Positions 43,955 to 56,054 of a stretch of DNA of 64,000 bases are shown one piece after another. Within the stretch, counting starts at the first letter, position 1. Each line of letters begins with the position of its first letter. The stretch lies in assembly GCA_023653785.1 (NCBI GenBank), contig JAMKCH010056521.1, positions 1 through 64,000 on the forward strand, written 5' to 3'. The notes under the pieces were generated by a model. That model was given only the letters and a program-made list of their open reading frames with translations, was not told the DNA's origin and ran no database searches. A program made the position numbers and the translations under genes. This stretch comes from Ophioderma brevispina (Eukaryota > Echinodermata > Ophiuroidea > Amphilepidida > Ophiodermatidae).

Positions 43955-46900
43955 GTGGAGGGGCCGATGTTCTCCAGAGAGTGATTTTATGACAGTTCAT
44001 GTTAATGTTGGCAACCCAGTATAAATGGATTCTACTGGGGTTGACTATTCAGAAAAAACGATGTTGCCATTTTTTCAGTTGCGACCTTTAGTGACCCGAC
44101 ATGAGGTCAAAGGTCAAAATGTCATAGATCGTCCAAAGTATATCGACATTCGTATCAAATGTAGAAATTTCACAGGACTATTGCATATGATATTTATTTT
44201 GTGACTGCGCTTTTGTTTTCTTGTCTCTATGCAAATATGCTTGTAATTAGTTGAAAATAATATGCATAAAATTTGCCTTATTAGACGCGAGTTGGGTGAG
44301 TCCTGTCCAAAGCCGAGTTGGCTAGTTTTTGCACAGTTCCATGTATATGAACCCTAACACAAACCCAATTATACCTTGCTAGAAAAGGTGCAACGAGCGA
44401 TTTTGATGCCTCTACATGTATTGGGCCATATGTATTGACTTCATATAGATAAGATCCCAATAGATTTTCTCACCTTGTCTTTGATTACAGAAATGCCTTT
44501 ACAGGAAAACAAAGGCGATTTTCATTGCTTAATTTCAAAGATAAAATAGGCTGAATTTAGTATTGTCCTATACGAAATTAGAAATTCACAATTTTGTACC
44601 AAAGAACATATTTTTCAGCTTAATCCTTTCACAAGGGGACATTTTTATAAAAAGCTTTACATTGGTGCAAAAATCAGAATTTTCATATTTTTTTGGACCA
44701 CCTGTGATGTGAAATCTCTCGTTGCACCTTTAATGGCCATGGTTAAGACACCAGTTTTTTCATAAATGTACAAGAGAAATGGTTGATGTAGTCTATATCC
44801 CTGCTTACCAAGCCTTTTTTGTAACACGGTTTACGGGGGGTTACCACCCCTCGAGAATTCATTATAAAGCACCCGATGCATATGACTTCGGTACCATGGA
44901 TAGATATGGTCCTCCTCTTTCCCATTGCACCAAAATAAGTACAACATACCTATATGCTTCACATGAAGTCATAAGTCATTGTGCTCGACAATGGCTTTTC
45001 CTAGAATAGCGAAAATCCAATTTTCCGCAAAAGAGCCATACTGTGCATATATTGTAAAAATGTACCATAAAATAGCTGTAGGGGGGCAACCCCCCCCCCC
45101 ACCTTCGACTTTGAGGCATACCCTAACCCCGGTGAAGGTGCAATCTTCACATTTTTTTCGCTAAAATGACCAAGGATAGAGAAACAGAAAGTGTTTTGGC
45201 ATTTTAGCGCACCGGCAAAGTTCACGGGGTTGGGGTGGTACCACCCCCCCCCCTTTTGGGGAAGAACGGTGTGAAACCAAATCTAGTAATGAATTGTTGT
45301 ATAACCGTGAACCACCCACGATTCGTACTACAGAGGACAAGAGGTTAGTGTTACGCTAATTATCTTTTCAGTCTCGGTCACATGTGTGAGTTTTAATTAT
45401 TCTTTCCATCCGGGGCCCGGGGGCTTGTGTTACTGTTCAATTGATAGCGGAAAAATCATGTGGCGACCAGAACATAAAAAGGTATATTTTCAGATTGTGC
45501 ACGATACATACGTAAAAGGGTAGCAAAACCACTGAAATCTTGAAAAAGTGTTTACTTTTCACACTTGAACTTACATTAGTGCACGATTTGAATTTCGAGT
45601 TTCTATCGTATTCAGCTCATTTTGTAGTCATGACTTATTCAGTCTGCCAACAAAGACATCAAATTTTGGGTACTTGCTCAGGAGTCAAATATTGCCAATA
45701 CTTATTCTTAATTAAGGGTAGGATCTATTACCCTTACAACTTGTTTTAGGGTAGCTTTTTAACCACTCAAATTACTTTGTACATATTACTTGTTACCGTA
45801 GCTTTTTTTAAACTCTTCTTTAGCGGGTGCCTGACTTTGAAATGTGGACCTTTTGGGTAAAAGGCAGACTCACCCTACAATGACCCTTTTGAACATCTCA
45901 TCCTAAAAAGTGGACTTTCTTGTCAACTTCCCTACACTTTGGACCATTTATGGACAAAATCAACAAATTGGACCTTTTGCGGGATTTTGTGTGTTGTGTG
46001 GGGGGGGGGCGACGTTGACCTGCTGCTGATCGCGGGATTTCCACATCTCCATACTGCCAGTGTCCACATTCATGAACAACTCATAGCTTAGGTTATTATT
46101 TTGAATTAGTTCTGTCACATTAGATCTTGTTTTACTTATACACTAAGACCAGGAATAATGATCACTTTCAATGAAAACTGGGTTCACAAAAACACGCTAA
46201 TTTGAGATAAAGTGTTGTTTAGAACACATAAAGATTTGTGTGAACCTTAATTGGTTGAACAAATAATATAACATCTATCAATCTATTTTGTGTGGAACAT
46301 TTTTACTAACAGTTACCGCCCATGGCCTAATAGCCTATATGGGTGGATTCCTCTACCTTTGATCTGCTTTAGCCTATAGACTATTCAGGGTCTATGGTTG
46401 AAAAAGATACAGCATCATACCATGAAGAGAATCACATTTTGTCTGCACTTGTTACCAACTGTGTATTATTTGGTTTACCAACAAATGGTCATTAATACAG
46501 CTGTGATTCATGAGGTTGGGTACATGCAGGGAGGATTCTCAACACAAATGACCATACGGGGACTTGCCACAGACATCATCAGTCTCATCATTTTTAGTCC
46601 TTTCTGGTAATATATCAATGACCCCTTTTTACAATCCAATTTTGTACCATATAGGGACAACGGGTCGTTTTTTAATATTTCTTCTCATCGGACAAGAAAC
46701 CCAATTTTTCTAAAAAAAATGGTTATAAAATTAGTCAAAATTTTCTCAATCTGAAGTGAAAATTGTCCACATTGAGGAAAAAAGGGGCAATAAATTTTGC
46801 ATTAATTTTGGCCCAACATTTGCATCTCTGGTAAGCTATTGGGGGGTCCCGTTTTTGCAAAAAAAATGGTGTAGCTATGGGTACTATTTTGCGGGGGCAA

Positions 46901-47658
46901 CGCCCCGTCCTCAAACCAAACCTGAGACCCCCCCCCCCCCCGGGTTTAGGGTGATTAACTTGATTTTGCTTTAGCCGAGATTAATCCAGGGTCTCTGGAT
47001 GGGATCGAATACAGAAAACATCATATATACATGTGACTGAAACTAACATAATAGTATACAATATTTTTGTCTCTGAATTGCGAATCCGTTGTTTTTTCAC
47101 GGTAATAACGACAATTCGTTCCATGGTTTGGTAGAAACTACATCGATCTTTTTCTCTTTTCGTCTTTCAATATTTTTACAAAACAACTTGCGTCCTTTAC
47201 TTACCCATGGTATTAGTCTATAGCAAGAAATAATGGGATTGTGTAACGTAATGTCATTCTACATTTAAACAAGTAAGGAGTATTACAAATGACTACATTG
47301 TGCAAGAACTTGAGGCCTAACTCTTGCTTGGACATTCTGGGCCTACAGAATGGCAATTGTATGCGTATTATTGTCCTATTAGGTTATTGCATATTACAGA
47401 AAACGAAAGGTCACTAACAAATAAAATACCATATACAATATTCCTTGTGAAATTTGCCATCATTTGGTACCAAGGTCGAAATACTTTGGGCGATGTATGA
47501 CCATTTTTGACCTTTGACCTTGTGTCAGGATCACTAAAGGTCAACAGAAAAAATGGCAACATCTATTTTCCTGAATAGTCAGACCCAGTAGATCAATAGT
47601 TTATAGTCTCGTGTTTGCACATTAACATGAACTTCATCCAATTTTACATAGCCCCCCA
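43955..47658. mobile_element. Non-autonomous TIR transposon, 3.7 kb, about 250 bp TIRs, likely TA target
   Basis: The first and last roughly 250 bp are diverged inverted repeats: GTTCATGTTAATG near the left end mirrors CATTAACATGAAC near the right end, followed inward by GACTATTCAG / CTGAATAGTC, GATGTTGCCATTTTTTC and AAAGGTCAAA / TTTGACCTTT. The tips read GTGGAGGGG and CCCCCCAC with TA on both sides, and the LINE sequence resumes beyond, which suggests a Tc1/mariner-type TA target. Interior frames resemble nothing known. Confidence 0.72.
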
Positions 47659-47725
47659 CTACTATACCCAGATCGAACAACTCCATCTTCCCTCCCTAAG
47701 GCGGGCCCGTCCCGTTTTCCTTCGC
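47659..47725 (+). pseudogene. L2/CR1-like LINE, copy 2, 3' remnant
   Basis: AACTCCATCTTCCCTCCCT aligns with AACTTCATCTTCCCCTCCCT of copy 1 (about 28202), showing the LINE tail on the far side of the TIR element. Confidence 0.65.
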
Positions 47726-49430
47726 CATGTCCTTCGAATACTTCTAACCACAAATTCGCAAATATTTTAAGACTTTTCAAACACAAATAGAATTTCTCCA
47801 GAGGAAAAGCATGATACTGGATTGATATTCGCGTGTTATGTTACAAGCTTGGCCCAGAACTTCGCAATTAGCTTAACCTTTCGAGTACCTATTGAATTTT
47901 GAAGATTGATTTTTTTCCGGGCCATTCAAGTGCTTTTCCTGGACCACACAAAAGAATGACTCCGGAGCCGCGAGTGGAGTCGGTATTGCCATACCACTAT
48001 CCACTAGAGTGTGTTACCACCCATGTTTTAATTACAGTGTACTTTTATTTGGTTCACTCATTCCCCTCTATAGGCCCATGTTTTCAAGTTCATGTCCATT
48101 TTTGTGTGCTTGGTTTTGTTTTTTTCAAAATAATAAACAAATAATGAGAGGGCTCCTCTAACAACACCTAAAATTAAGGAACATCGCCATCAGTAATCTG
48201 TGTGAACATTTTATTCCTTATAACTTTGTATGATCTGAAAGAGTAATTAAAAATTGACATGAAACCATACTAAAAAAAAAAAACATTTTCCAGAAAATAA
48301 CACCGTTATTATATTTTCTTTTTAATATTCTTGTATTGAACTCATCAAGCAAAATATTAAAATGAAACGATTAACACGTCGGAGCCTACGAAAATTACAT
48401 ACGTTGCATATAGTAATCACTGCAAAAACGCCGTTGTTTATAAGTTTAAACAGTGTGTAACATAAGTTGTTTAAACAATGTTGGTAACCGAGTGCACTGA
48501 ACACAAACAGTTGTTCAGTTCACCCGTTTTTAAAAACAACTTGTTTAAAACTTTGGAATAACTTGTGAAGATAATGGTAGTAATGATGGTACATATGAAA
48601 AAGTAAACGAGGCTGTTTTAGGTACATTCTTCAATTGCCGGTCAAGGAAAGAAATAAACGGTTTTGTTAGTGACATTGAGAGGGAGCTCTTCACAGTATA
48701 GAGAGGACTCGGATATGTATCATGGTTTAAATGTAAATTGATGTTTCATTTGGTATTGTTATTTTATTTCAAATTTCAGTGTTCATCACTTCGATGTTTA
48801 TTTTAACCAAGAATTTACGGTGTAGCCAATTTTTTAACCATGCTATGTAAAAAGATAAGATTCTGGCATTTTAGGCCGCAGCTGCACTTGGAATTAAGGA
48901 GGAGGGTTTGATTGGAATATAAAGATTCTCAATAATGGTTATATCTTATTATAATTTAGCTAATGTGTTTGTGGGTGATGTTGTCGCCCAAGGCCCGTCA
49001 GTTCGATCCATATTTGCGCCAAATTCACACCAAACCATATTGAGGTTGATCCGGCGGTGGTTCTTCGACCTATATTTGGACGAAAATCCGTTCAGAAAAT
49101 GGCTGAAAAACAACGAAAATGTTCAGTTGCTATGGAAAATTTCATTTGTTTGTACGGTTTACTAAGCGGCGGTATTGCGTGGTGCGAGTTTGCGACGGAT
49201 GGTTACGCGTGGTCCCGCTAGTATTTAAAAAATATACAAAACGTCTGGAGCCCCGCGACGAGAAAGATGCCCCAAATCTCAACACAAACTTTCATTTTTG
49301 TATTATTCAGACTAAATGCAAGCGTAAAATTGCCGAGAAGACTGCTAGTGCTGCAGAATGTGGAAACAATTGTGCATTTTTGTTAAAAGCGTGAAAATTG
49401 GCACAGATGTACATTGAAATGTGAACAATT
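47726..49430. other. Intronic sequence, nothing recognised
   Basis: Short frames without known motifs, an A-run near 48272-48285 and AT-rich stretches. No exon with matching splice sites found. Confidence 0.4.
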
Positions 49431-49435
49431 TGGGA

Positions 49436-49975
49436 TATGGCGCCAATTCAAAATGGCCACCGTTTTCAAAATGGCGGCCATTTTCCAAATGGCTGCCATG
49501 TAGCAGATTCATTATTAAATAGATGCAAGTACTAATTTCCTGGCATGAATTTACTTCACTTATTTTAACGGATAACGCTGACACTTTTGGATGTAGGCCA
49601 TGTTCAAAATGGCCACCATTTTCAAAATGGCAGTCACAAATGGCAGCCATTTCAAAATAGCTGTTATATATGGCCATTCCTGAAACAACTATCGCTAAGT
49701 CTTAAGTTTCCTTCACAAAATACTTCACTTATATTACAGAGGGCTATTCTTGACAGTTTTTGGATGGCTGGCTGATTTAAAATGGCCGTAGTATTAATCG
49801 GCAGCCAATTTAAAAAAATCTGCTATATTAGGTAAATCCATAACTGATTTCAAAGGAGGTCCGATTCTTTTTAAATTGAAATTCACCTATGTTTGAGAAG
49901 GATTGCCTGTACAGTCTGTAATATTTAGCCAATTCAAAATGGCCGCCAACATGGCAGCCATATTTTCTGTAGATG
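49436..49975. repeat. ATGGC-rich degenerate tandem repeats
   Basis: AAAATGGC or GCCATTTT occurs about fifteen times in 540 bp, often as back-to-back AAAATGGCGGCCATTTT. A longer spacing of about 170-180 bp links blocks containing TTTACTTCACTTAT and GACACTTTTGGATG / GACAGTTTTTGGATGG. Similar motifs occur at 29.4-29.8 kb and 52.1-52.4 kb. Confidence 0.7.
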
Positions 49976-50429
49976 ACTAAATAGTGGTTTCATGATACCA
50001 TATGGTGCATTTATACAGTTACTTTGTAGGTAATGATACCACTTTTGAATATGCGAACCCAATCAATTACAACAACAATATCCTGCCACTGGAAACCAGC
50101 CAATCCATACCGTATTCGGATGCAGGTGTAAGCGAATATGTCAAATTCAGTATCGATATAAATGCGGTCTTGATTGGAAATTGTCAGTTGATCTTATTTC
50201 TTCCCTGGTAGTCTCACACCTCATAAAGCATTATACATAATGTCTCTGTTTTCTTTCCAGGTTGTGAGCAATAAGTCCCAGCTGGTCCTATAACCCATTG
50301 CATGTTATCCTATCATTAAGAACTGTAGAATAGATTAGATAGACTGTAGTGAATATTAATTTACTATTTAGTACGGTGATGAACATGAACATAAACTAAA
50401 AAATGGAAAGCTTATGAAGAATGCATGCT

Positions 50430-51980
50430 CTAGTACTATGAGCTGAGACATGACCTTGAGTGATAATGACCCCTAACCCTGGATGATCTCAGGACCGACC
50501 CGGGTAATTGTACCTTTGGTAGTAGGGCGGTAAGGTTTTTGAGAGGGCACAAAAAGTTGCTGACAATCGCCTCTGATTGTTTGAGTTCTCTCCAATACCA
50601 TTTCAACGACTAACTGGACACCAAGTTCACAGAAGAAATAAATGAAATCTGGGAGAATGGCATGTCAAAAAATTCACCGCACTCATCTTTTGCAAGGACC
50701 CAGACGCAAGACACATGATTCCCCGTCTCGAAATACCAACTCTCACCAATAGCTAAGGCTTGGTACTTCCTCCGCATAAATACGAGACGACACCCACAGC
50801 AACCAAAAAAACGGTTTTTTTAAGTCAATCTTTCCAAGAACGGCGAACCCCAGCTCAGAAAGCGGTCTTTTCAAGCAAGAAGTTCCTACTCTGCCGGTAA
50901 GGATGCCGTCATTTGTTGTAGGTCTGAAATGTACATACCATTAACGTGACGTATAGCCGAACTCGTTGACCCGTTACTAAAGCCCTCAGAATGTTTTGCA
51001 TGGCAGACTTATAGTCTCTTACGGTAGCCGCCTGCAGACCTGCTTCAAAACGACTTCTTAGAAAGTCAGACACCTGGCTCTACCTGGTTCTACTAGGATG
51101 TACTTTCTTTGGCGGCACCGGTCGAAAAAGAGGACCCAGATGTTTAACATATATACATTTTAGGTGTCGAGGATCTGCTACCACTGGCTGCCCAGAAGCT
51201 GCTTACCGAAGCGACTCTGGATAAGGGTGAGGAAGTCGGTCTGCGGACATTTTACATCCTACTATGCGAAGCCTCCCTTGTCTCTGAAATACTAAGTTCT
51301 ATACAGAGGACCACATCTGCCCGGGCCAATGAGAGGCTATCAGGACAACGTTGCGTTCCTCGATGCTATCTGATAGTATGTGTAGTAGTGACACAAGAAA
51401 CTAAGGCACCAGTATAAACCGTCGCTACCACCCCGACGCAGGGGTAGAGACTGAAGAGTCATATCCCATTCAGTTAGTGCTCTATCACGCTTGTGAAGAG
51501 GCTACTGAATTTGCCAGGTTCGTCACCCCCGCCGCCACCGCCATCCGGTCAGTAATTTCCCATCGGTGAGGGCTCCTAGAGCGCCTGGAATAAGACCATT
51601 TTAATGGAAGTTCTGAGCATGCAGCCATACGCCTAGAATCTCCCTTAATATAGCCCTTAATCAGAGCACTTAACTATTCACTCGCCAAAGGCGTGATCAA
51701 GTTAGAAAGAGAACGGGATGTTGGGTCGGTAGACCCTATGTGACTTCGGACTGAGGGAACGAATTTAAATATGAATGAAACGAGGTTTTAAGGGTCTTGG
51801 AAACTTCTGCATCTCTCCAAGTGATGCTTTAGAGTAACAACCTATATCGGATCGAGCACGTACATATTCAGGAGTCCACCATAGGAGCTTTTTCACACTG
51901 AGTAGGTGATCGGTATCCACTTTTGCGATCGACGCCGTTTTTGAAGACTGGTGCAGCCGTTTTCTAAATACTAGAGACGC
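50430..51980. other. Compositionally distinct block with no recognised content
   Basis: Base composition is more balanced and word use looks more random than in the AT-rich, repeat-laden flanks. There are no long frames, no terminal repeats and no match elsewhere in the window. It may be poor-quality read sequence, foreign sequence or an unrelated unique segment; I cannot tell which. Confidence 0.45.
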
Positions 51981-52084
51981 ATGCATAACTACTCCTTACG
52001 AGTAAAAGCTTTCCAAAGGAAGGAGTAATGAGCTGTTGCTTTCAGAAATACTCCTTTCTGAGACATTTACGTCAGTGTTGTTGG

Positions 52085-52400
52085 TTGACCACCATCACAA
52101 ATATAGGTATTGCCATCAATTTAAGCTTTCTATGTTGCTCAGAAGTCAATATAGAGCAAAATATGTTGAAAATGGGGACATTTTGAATCTAAGATGGCTG
52201 CCACAAGGAAACAATCTGCAACTTTGTAAGAAGCTATATTTGTGTTCCTTGGCATCACAAACCTGGGTATGGCCACCATTTGAGCTTTTATATGGCCGGA
52301 ATCCATATATTATGTTGAAACTGGTGTTCATTTTGAATCGCAAGATGGCAAAAACCAACGAAGTGATTCAACAATGGGCCCGTAACAATTTGATTTCGAT
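52085..52400. repeat. Tandem repeat, about 161 bp period, two copies
   Basis: CATCACAAA, then GGTAT-GCCA-CA-TT, AGCTTT, ATATGTTGAAA or TTATGTTGAAA, and CATTTTGAATC-AAGATGGC recur in order at about 52092 and 52253. An open frame runs through both copies (52036-52422), but it follows repeat structure and resembles no protein. Confidence 0.7.
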
Positions 52401-52429
52401 GCGGGACCATTTTCTACGCTAAGACCAAA

Positions 52430-54070
52430 TTTCAATTTTAATTAGCAAAAAAGAACCAAGAAATGACACACCGTCCCATACCATCGCATCGCAACCCACT
52501 GCTCTTTCTGTAGGTAAAAACAACCACTACTTTTGCCAAATGTTTAAATGTGTGGCCACTATATGTGTTTAATTTGTCAATGGGCCACCATAATAATTAT
52601 CATTTCTCAGCTAAGTAGCATATTGATCAATTTTTTGTCTATGGAAAAGTCTTGGGTGTATTAAGAAAGTTCAATAGTACATTACCAACCTTTGGCAACA
52701 AAGGGATTAATGACACCTGAATAACTTAACTTCACTTATAGATATTTTTTGCCAATTTGCCATCTTGAATATTGTTTTGATCATTTTGTAACCTATGGTG
52801 GGATAATTAGGCTTATTATAAAATAATAAGTGCGAAATGTAGCTTGAAATAAGAATCCACGGGGGAAAATAGATGAAAAATAGGCTAATTTTAACACACT
52901 GTGCGACCATTTTGAAATTTGACCGCCATCTTGGATCGCAACCTTTGGGCCCCATATTCAGAAATTTCCGCTAAAAAACTCTAACCTGGTGCCATTTTCA
53001 AAATGCACAATACTCTTCCCTTATCCTTCACCATTCGCAAGCACTATGCGTGTTTTACAAGCGGTTCTAATCATATACGCAATCTGACGCAATGTCAGAG
53101 TAACAAATGTTGTTAAAATACCAAAGTTATTACTTGATGCTAAAGGTACATACTAATGTTGATCGAAACCCAATGTATCGATATTCAAGTCATTACATTC
53201 TGTTACGATTGTGCCAAAAGATGCGGCTAATTCCCGCATATTAGGCCTAACTGCTACTTGAAATCTTGAATAAAATTTGCCGCTCTTTGATAAATTTGAA
53301 GTTTTGGAAAACGGCCGTTCAAAATTACAACATCAGAAGGTAAGAAATATTACCAACACACATTTGAATCTCTTTCGTTTAAAAGATTTCTTTGATGATT
53401 TATGTGTATTCACACTCATGAAGGCTACCGTATTATGAACGAAATAAGATTTTTGAGAACACGAAATTTTTAAAAATGTACGCGTAGGCCTACTGAAAAA
53501 ATACGTTCGATCGTGAAACTTTTGGATCAACTTATCTCCAAGCAAAACTTGACAAGATATGATTGGGTATAGAAGATGGACAATTACAAAACTTATACCA
53601 ACTGACAGGACCTAATACTACATACTACATACATTATACACATACAGAAAGAGTGATTTCGTAGTCACAACCTTGCTCTGGCTGCCAAAGCTCAGGTGCA
53701 GGACAAACATTTTTTTTTAGGAAATCGGGATTTTTTTGCCGCAAAAAGTTGAAATTCTCCCTCTCCTGCGCATTGACTGTTTCCTAATTAGTTTCTACCC
53801 TGTAAAGGAAAAGTGTTTAGAAGTAGGAGACAAAACATGTGTAGCTGCTAATGTTTAAAACCTAAGCATGTTAAGGATTTATACATGTTTTTATGTTTAA
53901 ATTCTAAACATTTTAGGATTTAATGCATGATCAAAACAAGTTTGTCCATACTTTCTAAACATTTCATTACAGTTTAAATCGCAAATTCAAAAGAAATTTA
54001 TATCTGTTCGTCAATACCCCTATTTCCCTTGTTCAAAATAAAATAAAATATACAGTGATTACGAAATAGA
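52430..54070. other. Intronic sequence, nothing recognised
   Basis: AT-rich with occasional GCCATCTTG motifs (52750, 52925) of the ATGGC repeat type. No coding exon or TIR element seen. Confidence 0.4.
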
Positions 54071-54073
54071 AGA

Positions 54074-55872
54074 CATTCGGTCGGGGATCATCCTCCGTTA
54101 AGGTCTGAATTATGTGTATGCTCGTACACGACCCCTGTCGGAGGTCGTACGGTCGGATCATCATCGGTAAGTGGAAATAAGAGCAATACGGTAAACCTTG
54201 TAGGCTCGTATATGGGAATGTACGCGCGTATCATCAATGTCCGCGCATACATAAATGCTCGGGATTGATTCTCTGATTGATTCTCTATTGATTCTCTAAT
54301 TGATTCTGATTGAATTCTCTGAATGATTCAAGTAGACCTTTGATGTGAGAGGGAATCTATAGCCAAATCAATGAAAGCCGCCATTCTGTTTTAAATATTA
54401 ATATAGATTTTACAATAACAGAACACAAGGGCCTACCTTCCAACCTGGCCATCCTCGGCCCAGCAACCCTCCACAATTCCTACCCTGCTACGTCTTCCCA
54501 ACCATCCTAACCAAAAAACCCATCCTTTGCCGCCTATCTATCCTTAAAGGAATTGTCAGATTTTGTCAAGCTCAGTTTTGACTTACATTCAATATATGTA
54601 CATACTCACTATTCCCGAAAATAATACTTTGATGTAAATAACAAAATAGAGGCATTTTATTTTTTGCTTTTTGACATAGCGAAGAAAACGGCGGATTTTT
54701 CGCCACGCTTCATGATCAAAGCGCCCAATTTTGCTCATCCTCCGTGACGTCAAAGTGATGACCAAACATTGTGTGCTCGAATTGTATTGCTGACACTGTA
54801 CTATTGATGGATTAATAGGAAGTAATAATAAAATTTGAAAATAATTACAGAATGGACATATTTTGTTTCATTTCGTTTGTGTTTTAATTATTAATTGAGG
54901 TGGCAACACTGTCGATATGATGGTCACCACGACGTAAATTATGGATGTCATCACTTTGACGTCACCATTGGCCTGCTATTGATTGTCGGAATCGTTTTCG
55001 AGTATCTATTAGGCGGAAAATTAAAAGGGAAAATACTCAACAAATGTGGACAATTTTTCAACTTATTTTGATTTATATTATCTAACTTACGTTCTTAAGC
55101 TTTCCATCCATACCAAATTTTCCAAATCTTCAGAATCAACTATTTCCTTTAAATTGCGTGTTCCGATCGTCAACCATAGGCTGGTTGGGAAAGGCGTAGT
55201 AGGGTAGGAATGGTTGATGGTTCTGGGAGGATGGCCGGGGTTGGGAAAGGTAGGCCTTGTATTCGTTTTATTGTAAAATTCTATATGTTATATTAAAACC
55301 CAAATGGCTGCTTCTCATATTATTTGCATATATTTTTCCCTCTAACATCAAAGTCACTTGAATGATTCAGAGATCAAACAGCGAATCAAATAGAGAATCA
55401 TCACAGAAGCAATCACAGAATCAATCCGAGCATTTACGTGTGTGCTCGGACATACGCTTGGACATTCCATGCTACGAGATACAACCGTATGCTCTTAATT
55501 CCGACTTTACCTAGGATGATCCCCGACCGTACGACCTCCGACCGCATGCGCTTAATTCCAACTTTACCGAAGATGAATGTCCGAGCGTACACGGCCCGGC
55601 CCGGCTCGTATCCGAGCATACACGACCCGACCCGGGTCGTATCCGAGCATACCCGACCCGGGTCGTATCCGAGCATACACGACCCGACCCGGGTCGTATC
55701 CGAGCAGACCCGGCCGGGGCCCGGCCCGGGTCGTATCCGAGCATACACCATCCGGCCCGTGTCCCGGCCCGGGTCGTGTCCGAGCATACACATAATTCCG
55801 ACCTTACCGAGGATAATCCCCGACCGAATGCTCTTAATTCCGACCTTACCGAGGATGATCCCCGACCGAATG
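54074..55872. mobile_element. Foldback transposable element, 1.8 kb
   Basis: Almost the whole element is one imperfect palindrome. The outer ends CATTCGGTCGGGGATCATCC and GGATGATCCCCGACCGAATG are exact inverses. Further in, GGCCTACCTTCCAACCTGGCC mirrors GGGTTGGGAAAGGTAGGCC. Near the centre GTGACGTCAAAGTGATGACC mirrors GATGTCATCACTTTGACGTCAC. The centre is near 54860. The right arm is longer because it carries a minisatellite (55590-55790) and extra copies of the terminal unit (near 55505, 55805 and 55850). Foldback elements with repeat-built arms are known in animals; no transposase is present. A target duplication could not be fixed. Confidence 0.85.
55590..55790. repeat. GC-rich minisatellite in the right arm of the foldback
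   Basis: Repeats of variable 25-32 bp units built on CGACCCGGGTCGTATCCGAGC and CATACACGACC. The core CGACCCGGGTCG is itself a palindrome. Frames stay open on both strands because the unit lacks stops, not because it is coding. Confidence 0.85.
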
Positions 55873-55894
55873 AGCTCCGAGTTATGACCCTGAT

Positions 55895-56054
55895 CCCGCC
55901 TCATATATAGTTTCTGACTCCTGATGCGTTTTGTAGGTGAAATGTCAAGTACCAGATAAAATTTGATTATATGTTTGTGTCGATATGGACATGTTTGTGT
56001 CATTGTAAACATCCAGGTTTCCCACAGAATCAGTTGGAATAAAAAATAGTTTAA
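55895..56054 (+). repeat. Paralogous intron block upstream of exon B (copy 3, left part)
   Basis: Matches 28265-28425 closely (ATATATAGTTTCTGACTC, GTGTCATTGTAAACATCC, CACAGAATCAGTTGGAATAA). The block continues at 57108 after the TTAA element. Confidence 0.8.

Noticed and set aside
50002..50211. Possible coding exon reading NDTTFEYANPINYNNN and SDAGVSEYVKFSID
   Set aside because: The amino acid mix looks protein-like, and a good pyrimidine tract with AG is near 50257-50270, but there is no clear donor or paralogue, and no family is recognised. It could be checked with RNA-seq.
55434..56012. A 192-codon minus-strand frame with repeated YDPGR motifs, and overlapping frames on both strands
   Set aside because: All come from the stop-free minisatellite unit of the foldback arm. 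Open frames on both strands at once indicate repeat structure, not coding.
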